NCBI GenBank assembly: GCA_023429135.1
Contig: JAEYWD010000006.1
Location: 62,001-126,000 of the forward strand
Length of the DNA stretch: 64,000 bases
Direction of reading: 5' to 3'
From: Bacteroidota bacterium
Lineage (GTDB): Bacteria; Bacteroidota; Bacteroidia; Bacteroidales; JAAUTT01
Shown piece after piece: positions 8,906 through 18,273 of the stretch. The position numbers and the translations under genes are program-made. Each line of letters starts with the position of its first letter. Position 1 is the stretch's first letter. Below the pieces are notes generated by a model. That model was given only the letters and a program-made list of their open reading frames with translations, was not told where the DNA came from and did no database searches.

Positions 8906-11900
8906 ATGAAAACAAAAACTACTAATTTCAGGTCTTTTTATTGCCCGACCCGGCTTTGGGCGGCATTAATGGTAATAGGGGTCAGCCTCATATCAGCAAT
9001 TGAGTCTCATGCTCAATATACGTACAAACATTCCCCTATTGGTGGTGGCGGATTTGTCACGGGGATCGTGACCCACAAAACAACCGGAGAAAGGTATTGC
9101 CGCACCGATGTCGGCGGAGCTTACCGCTGGGATGCCACGAACAATAAATGGGTTCAATTGCTCGATTGGCTTAGCGATTCACAAGTCGACCTTTATGGAG
9201 TGGAGGCCCTGGCGCTTGATCCGCAGAATGCAAATAATATTTATATGCTTTGCGGAACCAATTATGGCAATGGCAAGTCTGCTATATTAAAGTCCACCGA
9301 TAAAGGAAATACATTTACTTATACAATGCTTACCGACTCGTTTAAGGTGCATGGAAACGGGGATGGCCGGGGTAACGGTGAACGTCTTGCCGTAGATCCG
9401 CATAATAGTAACATTTTATTCTGCGGAACAAGGGCGAACGGACTTTGGAAGAGTACGGATGCCGGAGTAACCTGGAATCGAGCATGGAGCGGCGTAACAA
9501 CAACTACCAATGGGAACGGGATATGTGTTGTTCTTTTTGATCCCGCAAGCAGCGTAGTGAACGGTGTTACTCAAACCTTTTACATCGGCGTTTCCCGTAC
9601 TGGTGGCGGAACTTTTTACAAGACTACAAACGGGGGCGCCAGCTTTACCGATATTTCCCCGACAACCAGTTTTATGCCACACCGGGCTGCCCTGCAGGGA
9701 ACAACTATGTATGTTACTTTTGCTGATGGTGCTGGTCCAGCAACCAATGGACATGGACAGGTATGGAAGCAAAATACTTCTACGGGGACATGGACAGACG
9801 TTACACCCAATGGTACAAATGCTACACCTGCTGCATGGTCAAATTTTTCTTATGGAGGTGTAAGTATAGATCCTGCAAATGTCAATAGAGTAGTAATTTC
9901 AACAAGTGGTATGTACCAGAATCAGTCGTTCGTTGCCGGCGGCTGGGGAGATTTTGTTTTTATCTCTACCAATGGTGGGACGAACTGGACATTGAAAAAC
10001 GGCCTCAACGCTACTTGGGATAACAACGGCATGGGATGGGTGACTGCTGGGGGAATTAACTGGATGGACTGTATCGAGTTTGACAAATCTAATCCTAATA
10101 TTGTACGACATATAGGTGGTGGTGGAGTTTTTACTTGCTCCGACATTACAGCCACGAACCCTTCATGGAAATACGATGTGATAGGTATTGAAGAGACAGC
10201 ATTGCTGGACGGCATCAGCATTCCCGGAGGACCGTTTATTTCCTCCTTCGGAGATGTCACTGGCTTTGTGCATGAACCGCTGACTTCTTATCCGACAAAA
10301 CTTTCACCCGGAGGCGGTGGCAATAACAATAGCATTGCGTATGCAGCCGCCAACCCGAACAAAGTGGTAAGAGTTGGTAACGGTGATAACATTGTTTATT
10401 ATTCCAACGATAAGGGCACAACGTGGACAGGAGCTGCCACCAATGTTGGTTCAGCAGGAAGGGTGTCGATCAGCGCAGACGGAGGCACGATCCTGCATTG
10501 TCCCTCATGGTCCTTGACTACATCCTATTCAACCAACAACGGAGCCAGTTGGGCGAGCTGTTCAGGGGTATCAGTTGAAGATGGTGCTGCTCCGGTAGCT
10601 GACCAGGTAAATTCAAACATTTTTTATATATACAGTCCTAAAAATGGTCAGTTTTTTAGAAGTACGAATAAGGGTGTCAGCTTTTCAGAAGTAACCGCAG
10701 CAGGTGCATCAACCGCGAATCATCCTTGGGAAGCAGTTTTGCCACGGACAGTGCCCGGTCGTGAAGGGCACGTCTGGATACCTATTGGTCGTAATGGATT
10801 AAAATACACAACCAACGGAGGATCGTCTTATACAACTGTTGCCAATGTCAGTTATTGCAAATCGATAGGGATAGGAAAGACAATGGCAGGCATGAGCTAT
10901 CCTACTGTTTTCATATGGGGAACGGCCTCAGGTGTTACCGGCCTCTTCAGATCAACAGATCAGGGAGCTTCATGGCTCAAGATAAATGATGACGCCCATC
11001 AATTTGCAGGTGCGCCATTGCTTGTCGGGGATATGAACGTTGAAGGAAGAGTGTACATGAGTGCCGGTGGAGGAAGAGGTTTGATTTACTGGGATCCTGC
11101 TGGCGCTTGTACCCCTACGGCAATCACCCCTTACATGCAGGTTGGTGGCACATGGTCTCAAACGAGTAGCGCTACCGTTGCATCCGGAGCAACTGTGATC
11201 CTTGGTCCTCAACCCGCAAGCGGCGGATCATGGAGTTGGAGTGGAATGGCTTCAGGCACATCAAGAGAAGTAACTTTAACCCCAACATCATCTGGTACAG
11301 CAACGGCTACTTATACCAATGCCTCAGGCTGTCAAAGCACACAGGTCTTTACTATCACTGTTAGTTGTACCCCTACCGCTATTACCCCTTACATGCAGGT
11401 TGGTGGCACATGGTCCCAAACGAGTAGCGCTACCGTTACATCCGGAGCAACTGTAATATTAGGCCCTCAGCCGACAAGCGGAGGTTCATGGAGTTGGAGT
11501 GGATTGGCTTCAGGCACATCAAGAGAAGTAACATTGACCCCGACATCATCTGGTACAGCGACGGCTACTTATACCAATACATCAGGCTGTCAAAGCACAC
11601 AAAATTTTACAATTACAGTTAATGTCGGTTCTACTTATGTAACAATTGCAAACAGGGCCACAGGTTTATTGATTGATGGCATGGGCAGAACAACTGCCGG
11701 CAGCGCTTGCGAACAGTATGCCAGCAGTGGCAGTTACAACCAGATGTGGACACTGGAAACCAGCGGATCTTACGTCTATATCAAAAACCGCAATACAGGG
11801 TTATACATCGACGGAAGAGGGACCAGTACAAATGGTGAGTATGCAGGACAATGGACCAGTGCTGTCAGTAACAATCTGGAATGGCAACAGGAAACAGCCG

Positions 11901-12319
11901 GAAGTTATGTTAAGTTCAAGAACCGTGCTACCGGGTTATACCTCGATGGCATGGGCAAAACTTCAAACGGTTCGGATCTGGGCCAGTGGAGCAGTAGCAG
12001 CAGTAATAACCAGCAATGGTCAATTGCCTCAGTTTCACAATTAAAAAAAAGGCTGAGCATCGATAACCCTGTTGAGACAGGAACCCCGATTGTCATCTAT
12101 CCTAATCCATTCTCAACAACGTTCAATCTTACAATTGACGATACCCAGAAGGTAACCCATATTGAAATTTTCGACATGACTGGCAAGCTGGTCGAAACTA
12201 TTGAACATTCATCGGTTAAAAATTATATGGAATTAGGTTCCTCACTTAAGCCAAATGTATATGTGGTAAAAGTTTATGGGGAAAGCTATACAAAATCCTT
12301 TAAAGTAATTAAAGAGTAA
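8906..12319 (+). CDS. Modular GH74 endo-xyloglucanase with tandem unknown modules, ricin-type lectin and T9SS domain
   Basis: A 1137-residue secreted enzyme with signal peptide to about residue 37 ('AIESHAQ'). The GH74 double propeller occupies about 37-732, with catalytic D68 in 'CRTDVGGAYRW' and D450 in 'SFGDVTGF'. It is closely related to the GH74 at 2682. Two near-identical 86-residue modules follow at 735-820 and 821-906 ('TAITPYMQVGGTWSQTSSAT'). Next comes a ricin-B/CBM13-like beta-trefoil at about 909-1045, with repeated 'NRATGLLIDGMG', 'NRNTGLYIDGRG' and 'NRATGLYLDGMG' and Q-x-W ends. A T9SS sorting domain starts near 1063 ('IYPNPFSTTF'). The lectin-like domain probably binds carbohydrate. 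The 86-residue modules look like Ig-like or PKD-like sandwich domains, but I do not recognise the family. It stands alone between two terminators. Confidence 0.95.
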   Translation: MKTKTTNFRSFYCPTRLWAALMVIGVSLISAIESHAQYTYKHSPIGGGGFVTGIVTHKTTGERYCRTDVGGAYRWDATNNKWVQLLDWLSDSQVDLYGVEALALDPQNANNIYMLCGTNYGNGKSAILKSTDKGNTFTYTMLTDSFKVHGNGDGRGNGERLAVDPHNSNILFCGTRANGLWKSTDAGVTWNRAWSGVTTTTNGNGICVVLFDPASSVVNGVTQTFYIGVSRTGGGTFYKTTNGGASFTDISPTTSFMPHRAALQGTTMYVTFADGAGPATNGHGQVWKQNTSTGTWTDVTPNGTNATPAAWSNFSYGGVSIDPANVNRVVISTSGMYQNQSFVAGGWGDFVFISTNGGTNWTLKNGLNATWDNNGMGWVTAGGINWMDCIEFDKSNPNIVRHIGGGGVFTCSDITATNPSWKYDVIGIEETALLDGISIPGGPFISSFGDVTGFVHEPLTSYPTKLSPGGGGNNNSIAYAAANPNKVVRVGNGDNIVYYSNDKGTTWTGAATNVGSAGRVSISADGGTILHCPSWSLTTSYSTNNGASWASCSGVSVEDGAAPVADQVNSNIFYIYSPKNGQFFRSTNKGVSFSEVTAAGASTANHPWEAVLPRTVPGREGHVWIPIGRNGLKYTTNGGSSYTTVANVSYCKSIGIGKTMAGMSYPTVFIWGTASGVTGLFRSTDQGASWLKINDDAHQFAGAPLLVGDMNVEGRVYMSAGGGRGLIYWDPAGACTPTAITPYMQVGGTWSQTSSATVASGATVILGPQPASGGSWSWSGMASGTSREVTLTPTSSGTATATYTNASGCQSTQVFTITVSCTPTAITPYMQVGGTWSQTSSATVTSGATVILGPQPTSGGSWSWSGLASGTSREVTLTPTSSGTATATYTNTSGCQSTQNFTITVNVGSTYVTIANRATGLLIDGMGRTTAGSACEQYASSGSYNQMWTLETSGSYVYIKNRNTGLYIDGRGTSTNGEYAGQWTSAVSNNLEWQQETAGSYVKFKNRATGLYLDGMGKTSNGSDLGQWSSSSSNNQQWSIASVSQLKKRLSIDNPVETGTPIVIYPNPFSTTFNLTIDDTQKVTHIEIFDMTGKLVETIEHSSVKNYMELGSSLKPNVYVVKVYGESYTKSFKVIKE
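11108..11623 (+). repeat. 258-bp tandem duplication inside the GH74 gene
   Basis: Two copies of a 258-base unit, starting at 11108 and 11366, encode the paired 86-residue modules. Most differences are silent or conservative, which indicates a fairly recent in-frame duplication. Confidence 0.9.
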
Positions 12320-12364
12320 AGCACTGGTTAGCAGTTTGGTTTAGTTAGTTTATAATTCGTTTTA

Positions 12365-12398
12365 AAAAGGCTGTCTCCAAGTGGAGATGGCCTTTTTT
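12365..12398 (+). terminator. Intrinsic terminator after the second GH74
   Basis: A 14-bp stem (12365-12378 with 12383-12396, two G-U pairs) with a 4-nt loop runs into six T. It lies about 45 bases after the GH74 stop. Confidence 0.92.
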
Positions 12399-12409
12399 AT
12401 CAATAATAT

Positions 12410-12500
12410 TCAGCGCTTATATTGCGATGGAGTAACCCCGAAATATTCCTTGAAATTTTTGTAAAGTATTGCTGGCAGTAAGCATAATGACAGGAAGCTT
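12410..12500 (-). pseudogene. Relic of a hybrid two-component regulator (receiver and AraC pieces)
   Basis: Read on the minus strand, 12410-12460 encodes 'FKEYFGVTPSQYKR' and a stop, matching the end 'FREYFGVTPSQYKK' of the regulator at 19054. The bases just before match 'YFTK' of that regulator, but one A is missing, which breaks the frame. Directly upstream, about 12471-12500 encodes 'KLPVIMLTAS', the conserved 'PVVMLTA' strand of a receiver domain. In an intact regulator these two pieces are well over 100 residues apart, so the intervening DNA is deleted. No start, kinase or sensor remains in the surrounding sequence. It is the scar of an older HTCS gene that once pointed back at the GH74/GH5 genes. 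Confidence 0.8.
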
Positions 12501-12757
12501 ATCCAAACCTCCTTTGCAATATGAGATTTTTTTTAATGATTTATTAATACTCTTTGAGATTATGAATATAAAATTGGGACTATAGTTAAATCATGCTTAA
12601 TTTCTGTTTAGTAGGTTTAACCTGTTTAATATTCAAAGTTGAGTTCACTCCGAAAGTCTTTTACTCCTGGAATTTCAATATGAAATTCCAACTTTCAACA
12701 GTACAATCATCAACGGATTATTAAAATCATATATCAACTAACTCTATTACCCTTATA
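12501..12757. other. Upstream region of the STN-type TonB receptor operon
   Basis: Non-coding, AT-rich. It contains a perfect 10-bp inverted repeat with a 3-nt loop (12668-12690) about 70 bases before the start codon. It also contains the palindromic core ACTATAGT with flanks (around 12571-12581) that resemble a site upstream of the regulator at 23862. The promoter of the next operon must lie here. Confidence 0.45.
12668..12690. promoter_or_regulatory. Perfect 10-bp inverted repeat upstream of the TonB receptor
   Basis: Arms 12668-12677 and 12681-12690 are exact reverse complements separated by ATA. No T run follows. The position, 68-90 bases before the ATG at 12758, suits an operator or a leader hairpin. 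Confidence 0.45.
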
Positions 12758-15451
12758 ATGAGGAAATTCTTTTTTCTGTATTCGTTACTTTTTTATTTCG
12801 GCATATGGCCGTCTATTGGTCAAGTCAAAAATCAAAGTATTGCCGATTCTCTTAGCTATATCCCTTTTGAAAAAGCTATACTCTCCCTGCAACAAAAATA
12901 TAACGTGCGCTTTTATTTTGATTCGGAAAGACTTTTAAACAGGAAAGTTCATAATTCGATTGCCGGGATGTCGCTGGAACAAGCCAAAGCTCAGTTGGAG
13001 AAGCTTACCGGTTATTACCTTGTCAGAATAAATTCAAAATCGTATGTATTTTTACCTTTCGAATCACAAAGTCAAAGTCAGGTGCAGGATTTTATTAAAG
13101 TAGGTAATCCGCTCGATTTTGGAAAATACTCAAATGCTCAAATCAATGGTAAGGTTGTAGATGGAAAAACCGGCGAACCACTATCGGGAGCGGTGGTCAC
13201 ATATGCAAAAACCATTCAGGTTGTCAGCACCGGTAAGGATGGAAATTTTACCATGAAACTCCCGGTGGGCGATCAGGAACTTTCGGCAAAACTATACGGA
13301 TATGAAGAGAGTAATGCCAAACTCAGAGTGTATGGCAAGGGAGATGTTTGGATCGAACTTTTTGAAAAAACCATTAGTCTGGATGAGGTAGTTGTTCGGG
13401 CGGAAATGGCACAAAATGGCGTAATGCGCAACCAAATGAGCCTGGTACGAATAGATGCCAGAGCAATTAAGGAATTACCTGTTGCAATGGGCGAAACCGA
13501 TATTATTCGCAGTGTAACATTAATGCCAGGCGTTCAATCGGCAGGAGAATTCGGGTCCGGATTCAATGTCCGGGGTGGCAGTGCCGATCAAAACCTGGTG
13601 TTAATGGAAGACATGCCGGTATTCAATCCGTCGCATGTATTTGGATTGATTTCTATAGTGAATTCCGACGATGTTTCAAGCGTTACGCTTCTAAAAGGGG
13701 GAATTCCTGCGAAATATGGCGAACGTGCATCTTCGGTGCTCGATATAAAAATGGGCGGAGTGCAACCGGAAAAAGCCGAGGTTAAAGGCGGCATAGGCTT
13801 GATAAACAGTCGTATAAATATTAAAATTCCTCTATTGCATAAAAAAGTGATTTGGAGTTTTGGTGGCCGGAGTTCTTACTCAGACTGGATTCTAAAAAAG
13901 TTACCCGACATTCAGCTTCAGAACAGTTCGGCAAGGTTTTACGATCTGAATTCTATGCTTACAATTTCTCCGAATAATTCAAACCGTATCTCACTGTTCG
14001 GGTATTTAAGTCACGACTTTTTTGGGTTTGACAAAAGTACCGAATATCAATACAACAACCTGATGGGGAGCATACGCTGGAATCATTTTTTTTCCAATAC
14101 TTTTTCGATGAATATTGTTGCCGGACGAAGTAAATACAATTTAGGTGTTGATGAAGATATAGACCGACCCATTGATTATACCCGGATAAAATCGGGTATT
14201 ACCTACGATGGGGTCCGCTGGAATTTCTCATTATCATCCTTAAAGAGAAATGCGCTGGATTTTGGATTGAATGCAATCCGGTATAGCAACCGACCGGGAG
14301 AACTTTCTCCGGGCGACTCTTATTCTCTTGTTTCTTACAGTAAAGTTCAGAACGAACAAGCTTATGAGTTATCGGGTTACCTGTCGGACAATTTTTCGCT
14401 GAACGATAATATTAATTTCGAAATTGGTTTAAGGTATACACGATATATGTTCGTTGGACCATACACAACAAGAACTTACACAAACGGAGAGCCAAGAATC
14501 TCCGATAATTTTGAAGAAACCAAAACATATAAAAAACATGAAACGGTGTTTGGTTATAATGCCTTTGAACCCAGACTCTCCGCAATCTATAAAATTGGTG
14601 CCGAAAGTTCGGTAAAGCTTAGTTATTCAAAGATACACCAGTTTATGAACCTTGTTTCGAATACTTCGGTTATGGCGCCCACTGATGTTTGGAAACTCAG
14701 CGACAACAACATTGCTCCCCTTATTTGTAACCAGGTGGCTATGGGGTACTACAGAAACTTCAACCGTAATTTTATAGAAACTTCTGTTGAACTTTACTTC
14801 AAGAAACTCAATAATTTAATCGAATATAAGGAAGGAGCTAAACTATTGATGAATCAGACTATAGAAACCGATCTTATACCTGCTGCCGGTTACAATTACG
14901 GAATAGAGTTCTATCTTAAAAGGAATAAAGGTCGTTTAACCGGTTGGGCAAGCTATACTTATTCACGGTCGCTGCATAAAACCACCAGTGCTTTCGAAGA
15001 AGAACAAATTAATAATAATCACTACTTTCCGTCGAATATCGATAAACCTCATAACCTCATCGTTCAGTCGAACTATCATATTTCAAAACGATGGAGGTTT
15101 TCGGCCACTTTTATGTATAATACAGGCCGGCCCACTACATTACCAGAGTTAAAATACTTTCGCAACGGAATACAGCAGATTATTTACTCGGACAGGAACA
15201 AATACAGATTACCCGATTTCCACCGGCTCGATGTTGCCATTACCTTCAACGAAAGTCTTAAACTTCACAAAAAATGGAAGGGAAGCTGGACATTCTCCAT
15301 TGTAAACCTTTATTCGCACAGAAATGCTTTCTCAACATTCTACCAACGGGAAACCCCAGGTATTGTAAACAATTATGAAATGTATGCTCTGTACAAACTT
15401 TATATAATAGGCAGGCCCTTTCCAACACTTACATACAACTTTACTTTTTAA
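12758..15451 (+). CDS. TonB-dependent receptor with STN domain (non-SusC type)
   Basis: An 897-residue outer-membrane receptor with signal peptide to about residue 22 ('PSIGQ'). An STN domain at about 33-104 ('IPFEKAILSLQQKYNVRFYF') precedes a carboxypeptidase-regulatory-like Ig domain at about 128-205 ('INGKVVDGKTGEPLSGAVV'). The plug follows at about 235-335 ('FNVRGGSADQNLVLMEDMPV') and then a beta-barrel that ends in an aromatic residue ('LTYNFTF'). STN domains are usually signalling modules that touch an anti-sigma factor, but no FecR/ECF pair is visible here. The next gene starts 11 bases later and is a DUF4249 lipoprotein, a recurrent partner of this receptor type in Bacteroidota. The substrate is unknown. 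It is not a SusC, no SusD follows, and it splits the xyloglucan genes in two. Confidence 0.92.
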   Translation: MRKFFFLYSLLFYFGIWPSIGQVKNQSIADSLSYIPFEKAILSLQQKYNVRFYFDSERLLNRKVHNSIAGMSLEQAKAQLEKLTGYYLVRINSKSYVFLPFESQSQSQVQDFIKVGNPLDFGKYSNAQINGKVVDGKTGEPLSGAVVTYAKTIQVVSTGKDGNFTMKLPVGDQELSAKLYGYEESNAKLRVYGKGDVWIELFEKTISLDEVVVRAEMAQNGVMRNQMSLVRIDARAIKELPVAMGETDIIRSVTLMPGVQSAGEFGSGFNVRGGSADQNLVLMEDMPVFNPSHVFGLISIVNSDDVSSVTLLKGGIPAKYGERASSVLDIKMGGVQPEKAEVKGGIGLINSRINIKIPLLHKKVIWSFGGRSSYSDWILKKLPDIQLQNSSARFYDLNSMLTISPNNSNRISLFGYLSHDFFGFDKSTEYQYNNLMGSIRWNHFFSNTFSMNIVAGRSKYNLGVDEDIDRPIDYTRIKSGITYDGVRWNFSLSSLKRNALDFGLNAIRYSNRPGELSPGDSYSLVSYSKVQNEQAYELSGYLSDNFSLNDNINFEIGLRYTRYMFVGPYTTRTYTNGEPRISDNFEETKTYKKHETVFGYNAFEPRLSAIYKIGAESSVKLSYSKIHQFMNLVSNTSVMAPTDVWKLSDNNIAPLICNQVAMGYYRNFNRNFIETSVELYFKKLNNLIEYKEGAKLLMNQTIETDLIPAAGYNYGIEFYLKRNKGRLTGWASYTYSRSLHKTTSAFEEEQINNNHYFPSNIDKPHNLIVQSNYHISKRWRFSATFMYNTGRPTTLPELKYFRNGIQQIIYSDRNKYRLPDFHRLDVAITFNESLKLHKKWKGSWTFSIVNLYSHRNAFSTFYQRETPGIVNNYEMYALYKLYIIGRPFPTLTYNFTF

Positions 15452-15462
15452 AATTGGCTGAA

Positions 15463-16509
15463 ATGCGGATATTCAAAAATATTTCCTTGATTCTTTTGGT
15501 CTTATTCATTTTAGAAGGATGTAAGGAATTGTATAAACCTGAAATTAGTACTGACCAGTCGGCAATTGTTATCCAGGGAATGCTGACAAATAACCCTGGG
15601 GAACTGGAAGTAACCATCACCAAAGCGGTTCCATACGGTTCTGATTCGAAAGGAATACCCATAATTGATTGTAATGTTACCATAAAAGACGACAAGGGAA
15701 AGATATATCCCCTTACTTATAACAGGCATGGAAAATATACCAATGCCACTTTATATGCACTCGAAGGGGAAACTTATTCGCTAAATGTTGTTACAGCCGA
15801 TGGAGACGAATTTCGGTCGGATAACCAGACACTGCCTCCAAAATACAAGCAGGACAGTATTTATGGTGCAAAAGTGAGCATACCGGAATTTATTCCGGAT
15901 TCCTATGGAGGATATTTTAAATCGACCAAACAAGGTACTGAAACTTATGTAGACCTGAGCAGTGGTAGTACGGACCTGCCTAAGTGCCTTTATACCTCCA
16001 GAGTTACAGTTTTGTATTATTATGTAAAAATGGGGCTTCCACCAACAACAATCTACTGCTGGACCACCTTTACGCCAAGCAATGAGATTAACCTTACTAC
16101 TTCCACTTTTGATAAAACTCAGGGCATTATACAAAAGCATCCGTTATGTTTTTTTGAAACTTTACTAAATAAATACGATCCCCGTCCCGATGTTAATCTG
16201 AGTGGCTTTCTGATTGCGGTTAAAAAATACAATCTCACTCCCGGGGCTTCCAGATATTATAAAGCAATGAAAGAACAAATGGAAGCATCGGGAAAAATCT
16301 TTGACCCGATTCCCTCGCAGGTCCGTGGAAACATAAAATGCACGAATAACCCTGAAAAGATTGTTTATGGGTTATTTGAGGTTACCAATATTGAGCAGTT
16401 ATATTACCGTTATAATTCCAATGGTACCTCCCTTACTGCAAGGAGTGGTTTTCCTGAATTTACCGACAGAGGAGAAACTGACACAGCACCTGCATTCTGG
16501 ATGAATTAA
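15463..16509 (+). CDS. DUF4249-family lipoprotein
   Basis: A 348-residue lipoprotein; the ATG at 15463 gives a clean signal peptide with Cys20 ('LFILEGC'). An upstream TTG at 15454 would add three residues and is less likely. The sequence starts with the family's 'STDQSAIVIQGMLTN' and 'VTITKAVPYGSDSKGIPIIDCNVTI' pattern: an Ig-like strand region where a metal- or ligand-binding outer-membrane protein is usually proposed. Proteins of this family are encoded right after STN/plug TonB receptors, as here (11-base gap). Most likely it is the surface partner of that receptor, in the manner of SusD. The ligand is not known. Confidence 0.85.
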   Translation: MRIFKNISLILLVLFILEGCKELYKPEISTDQSAIVIQGMLTNNPGELEVTITKAVPYGSDSKGIPIIDCNVTIKDDKGKIYPLTYNRHGKYTNATLYALEGETYSLNVVTADGDEFRSDNQTLPPKYKQDSIYGAKVSIPEFIPDSYGGYFKSTKQGTETYVDLSSGSTDLPKCLYTSRVTVLYYYVKMGLPPTTIYCWTTFTPSNEINLTTSTFDKTQGIIQKHPLCFFETLLNKYDPRPDVNLSGFLIAVKKYNLTPGASRYYKAMKEQMEASGKIFDPIPSQVRGNIKCTNNPEKIVYGLFEVTNIEQLYYRYNSNGTSLTARSGFPEFTDRGETDTAPAFWMN

Positions 16510-16520
16510 AAATCGAATCA

Positions 16521-18263
16521 ATGACTAAAAAATTAATATACCTTACCTTCATAGTTCTCCTGGTTCCTGCATTAAGTTACTGTATTGAACCCGAAGTATC
16601 GAAGCCTGCAGTGATTTATGAGAGAGTTCAGGTAACTACCGACCGCAAATTATACATTGCAGGCGAAAACCTGTTATTCGGTTTTTATCTCATCGATACC
16701 CGAATTAATAAACTAGCCTCTTACCAAAGTACTGGCTATATCCTGCTCAAAAATACCAATGGAACAATTGTTGGCAAATCGCAGGTGAAGATCCGGGAAG
16801 GCAGGACCTCAGGGGTAATATATCTTAACGATACATTGCAGTCGGGGTATTATCAGATAGAAGCTTTTACCAATTTCATGAGAAACGGGTCTCCCGATTT
16901 TTTCTTCAGAACCGAGATAATGGTTGCAAATCGTTTCGATAAGGACTTGTTTGGTTTAGTTTCAGGAGCTACTGTCCCTTCTACCTCAACTACCAGTGAT
17001 TATTCAATACCGATAAGTAAGGAACTTATCTCTTTGGTACCGGTTAAACCCATCTGCAATAAACGGGAAAGAAACGGGTTTAAGTTGATCATAAAAGATA
17101 CCGGCATTAAATCTGCAAATGTTACGGTTTCTGTAGTTGAGAAAAATTCTGTTGAAGAAAATGCAGTAAGGAACATCCGGACTATTAAAGGCCCCTTGGC
17201 ACAAAACATTGCAAACGGCGAATTACCTGCTTATCTGGCGGAGGATAAATATGACGAATTAATTGGACAATTAACTGATGCTGATAATGGAAATGGGTTA
17301 CCGAACCGGACTCTGTACCTTAGTTCGCCAGACACCGTTGCTAATCTGAATTATACAACTACCGACTCTAAAGGTTATTTCAGATTTGCGCTTCAGGACT
17401 ATTATAATGGTAAGGATCTTTATATTAAGGTGAAGAAAAATGGAGATGAAACCCTTAAACCGAAAATAACCATCGATTCCAAATATACAACAAAACCGTT
17501 TATTCCTGAATTTCAACCAGTAGACTCGTCCACACTGTCATATATCCAAAATAGTCAGGATGTTGTGAAGATTCAAAAGTCGTACCTGCAGTTAGAGTCA
17601 CAACAGAAAACCGAATTTAAATCGGGTACCGATATACCATATCTTTACCGTACACCGAATTATGTTACTTTTCCGGGCGATTATTCAGATTTGAAGAACT
17701 TTACCGAAATTGCCAGAGAATTAATCTCAACTTTAAGAATAAGAAAACGTGACAATATTAACCATGCTGAAATTTTAGACTATATCAATGGCCGGTATAT
17801 GGATTCCGATCCGCTGATAATTGCTGATGGGGTTTTAATAGATGATATTAACCAGTTGCTGCCTTATGGTTCGAAGGATATCCGCAAAGTTGAGGTGATT
17901 TCATCCGAATGGTACATGGATTTACAGGAGTTCAACGGGGTAATTGCCGTATTCTCGAACAACAATCTTATGAATAATATTTTTCTTAACACTACTTTCA
18001 ATATTAAAATAAAAGCAAACGAATATTTTCAAACACCTGAATTTTATACCCCCGATTACTCACTCACCGATGTTAATGCATGGGATCCCGATTTCAGACA
18101 GGTATTGTACTGGAATCCTGATATTCAAATCAATAAGGAGAACGAGCAGACTATTTACTTTTATACATCCGATTATGCTGCCACCTACGTGATTAAAGTC
18201 AGAGGCATTGCCGATAATGGCGAAGTAATTGAAAGTTATTGCGAATTTGAAGTTAACGACTAA
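16521..18263 (+). CDS. Secreted MG2-like/plug-like protein of the TonB-DUF4249 operon
   Basis: 580 residues with signal peptide to about residue 22. The N-terminus 'RVQVTTDRKLYIAGENLLFGFYLID' has the pattern of an alpha-2-macroglobulin MG2 domain. A carboxypeptidase-regulatory-like stretch lies at about 235-320 ('LIGQLTDADNGNGLPNRTLYL'). Near residues 425-480 'DPLIIADGVLIDDINQLLPYGSKDI' resembles a TonB-receptor plug strand, although no barrel follows. Bacteroidota often carry such MG2/plug-like proteins with TonB receptors; their role is unclear. It starts 11 bases after the DUF4249 gene and is followed closely by another secreted protein, so the four genes form one operon. I infer an envelope role and give no specific function. 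Confidence 0.7.
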   Translation: MTKKLIYLTFIVLLVPALSYCIEPEVSKPAVIYERVQVTTDRKLYIAGENLLFGFYLIDTRINKLASYQSTGYILLKNTNGTIVGKSQVKIREGRTSGVIYLNDTLQSGYYQIEAFTNFMRNGSPDFFFRTEIMVANRFDKDLFGLVSGATVPSTSTTSDYSIPISKELISLVPVKPICNKRERNGFKLIIKDTGIKSANVTVSVVEKNSVEENAVRNIRTIKGPLAQNIANGELPAYLAEDKYDELIGQLTDADNGNGLPNRTLYLSSPDTVANLNYTTTDSKGYFRFALQDYYNGKDLYIKVKKNGDETLKPKITIDSKYTTKPFIPEFQPVDSSTLSYIQNSQDVVKIQKSYLQLESQQKTEFKSGTDIPYLYRTPNYVTFPGDYSDLKNFTEIARELISTLRIRKRDNINHAEILDYINGRYMDSDPLIIADGVLIDDINQLLPYGSKDIRKVEVISSEWYMDLQEFNGVIAVFSNNNLMNNIFLNTTFNIKIKANEYFQTPEFYTPDYSLTDVNAWDPDFRQVLYWNPDIQINKENEQTIYFYTSDYAATYVIKVRGIADNGEVIESYCEFEVND

Positions 18264-18273
18264 AGATTTTACA

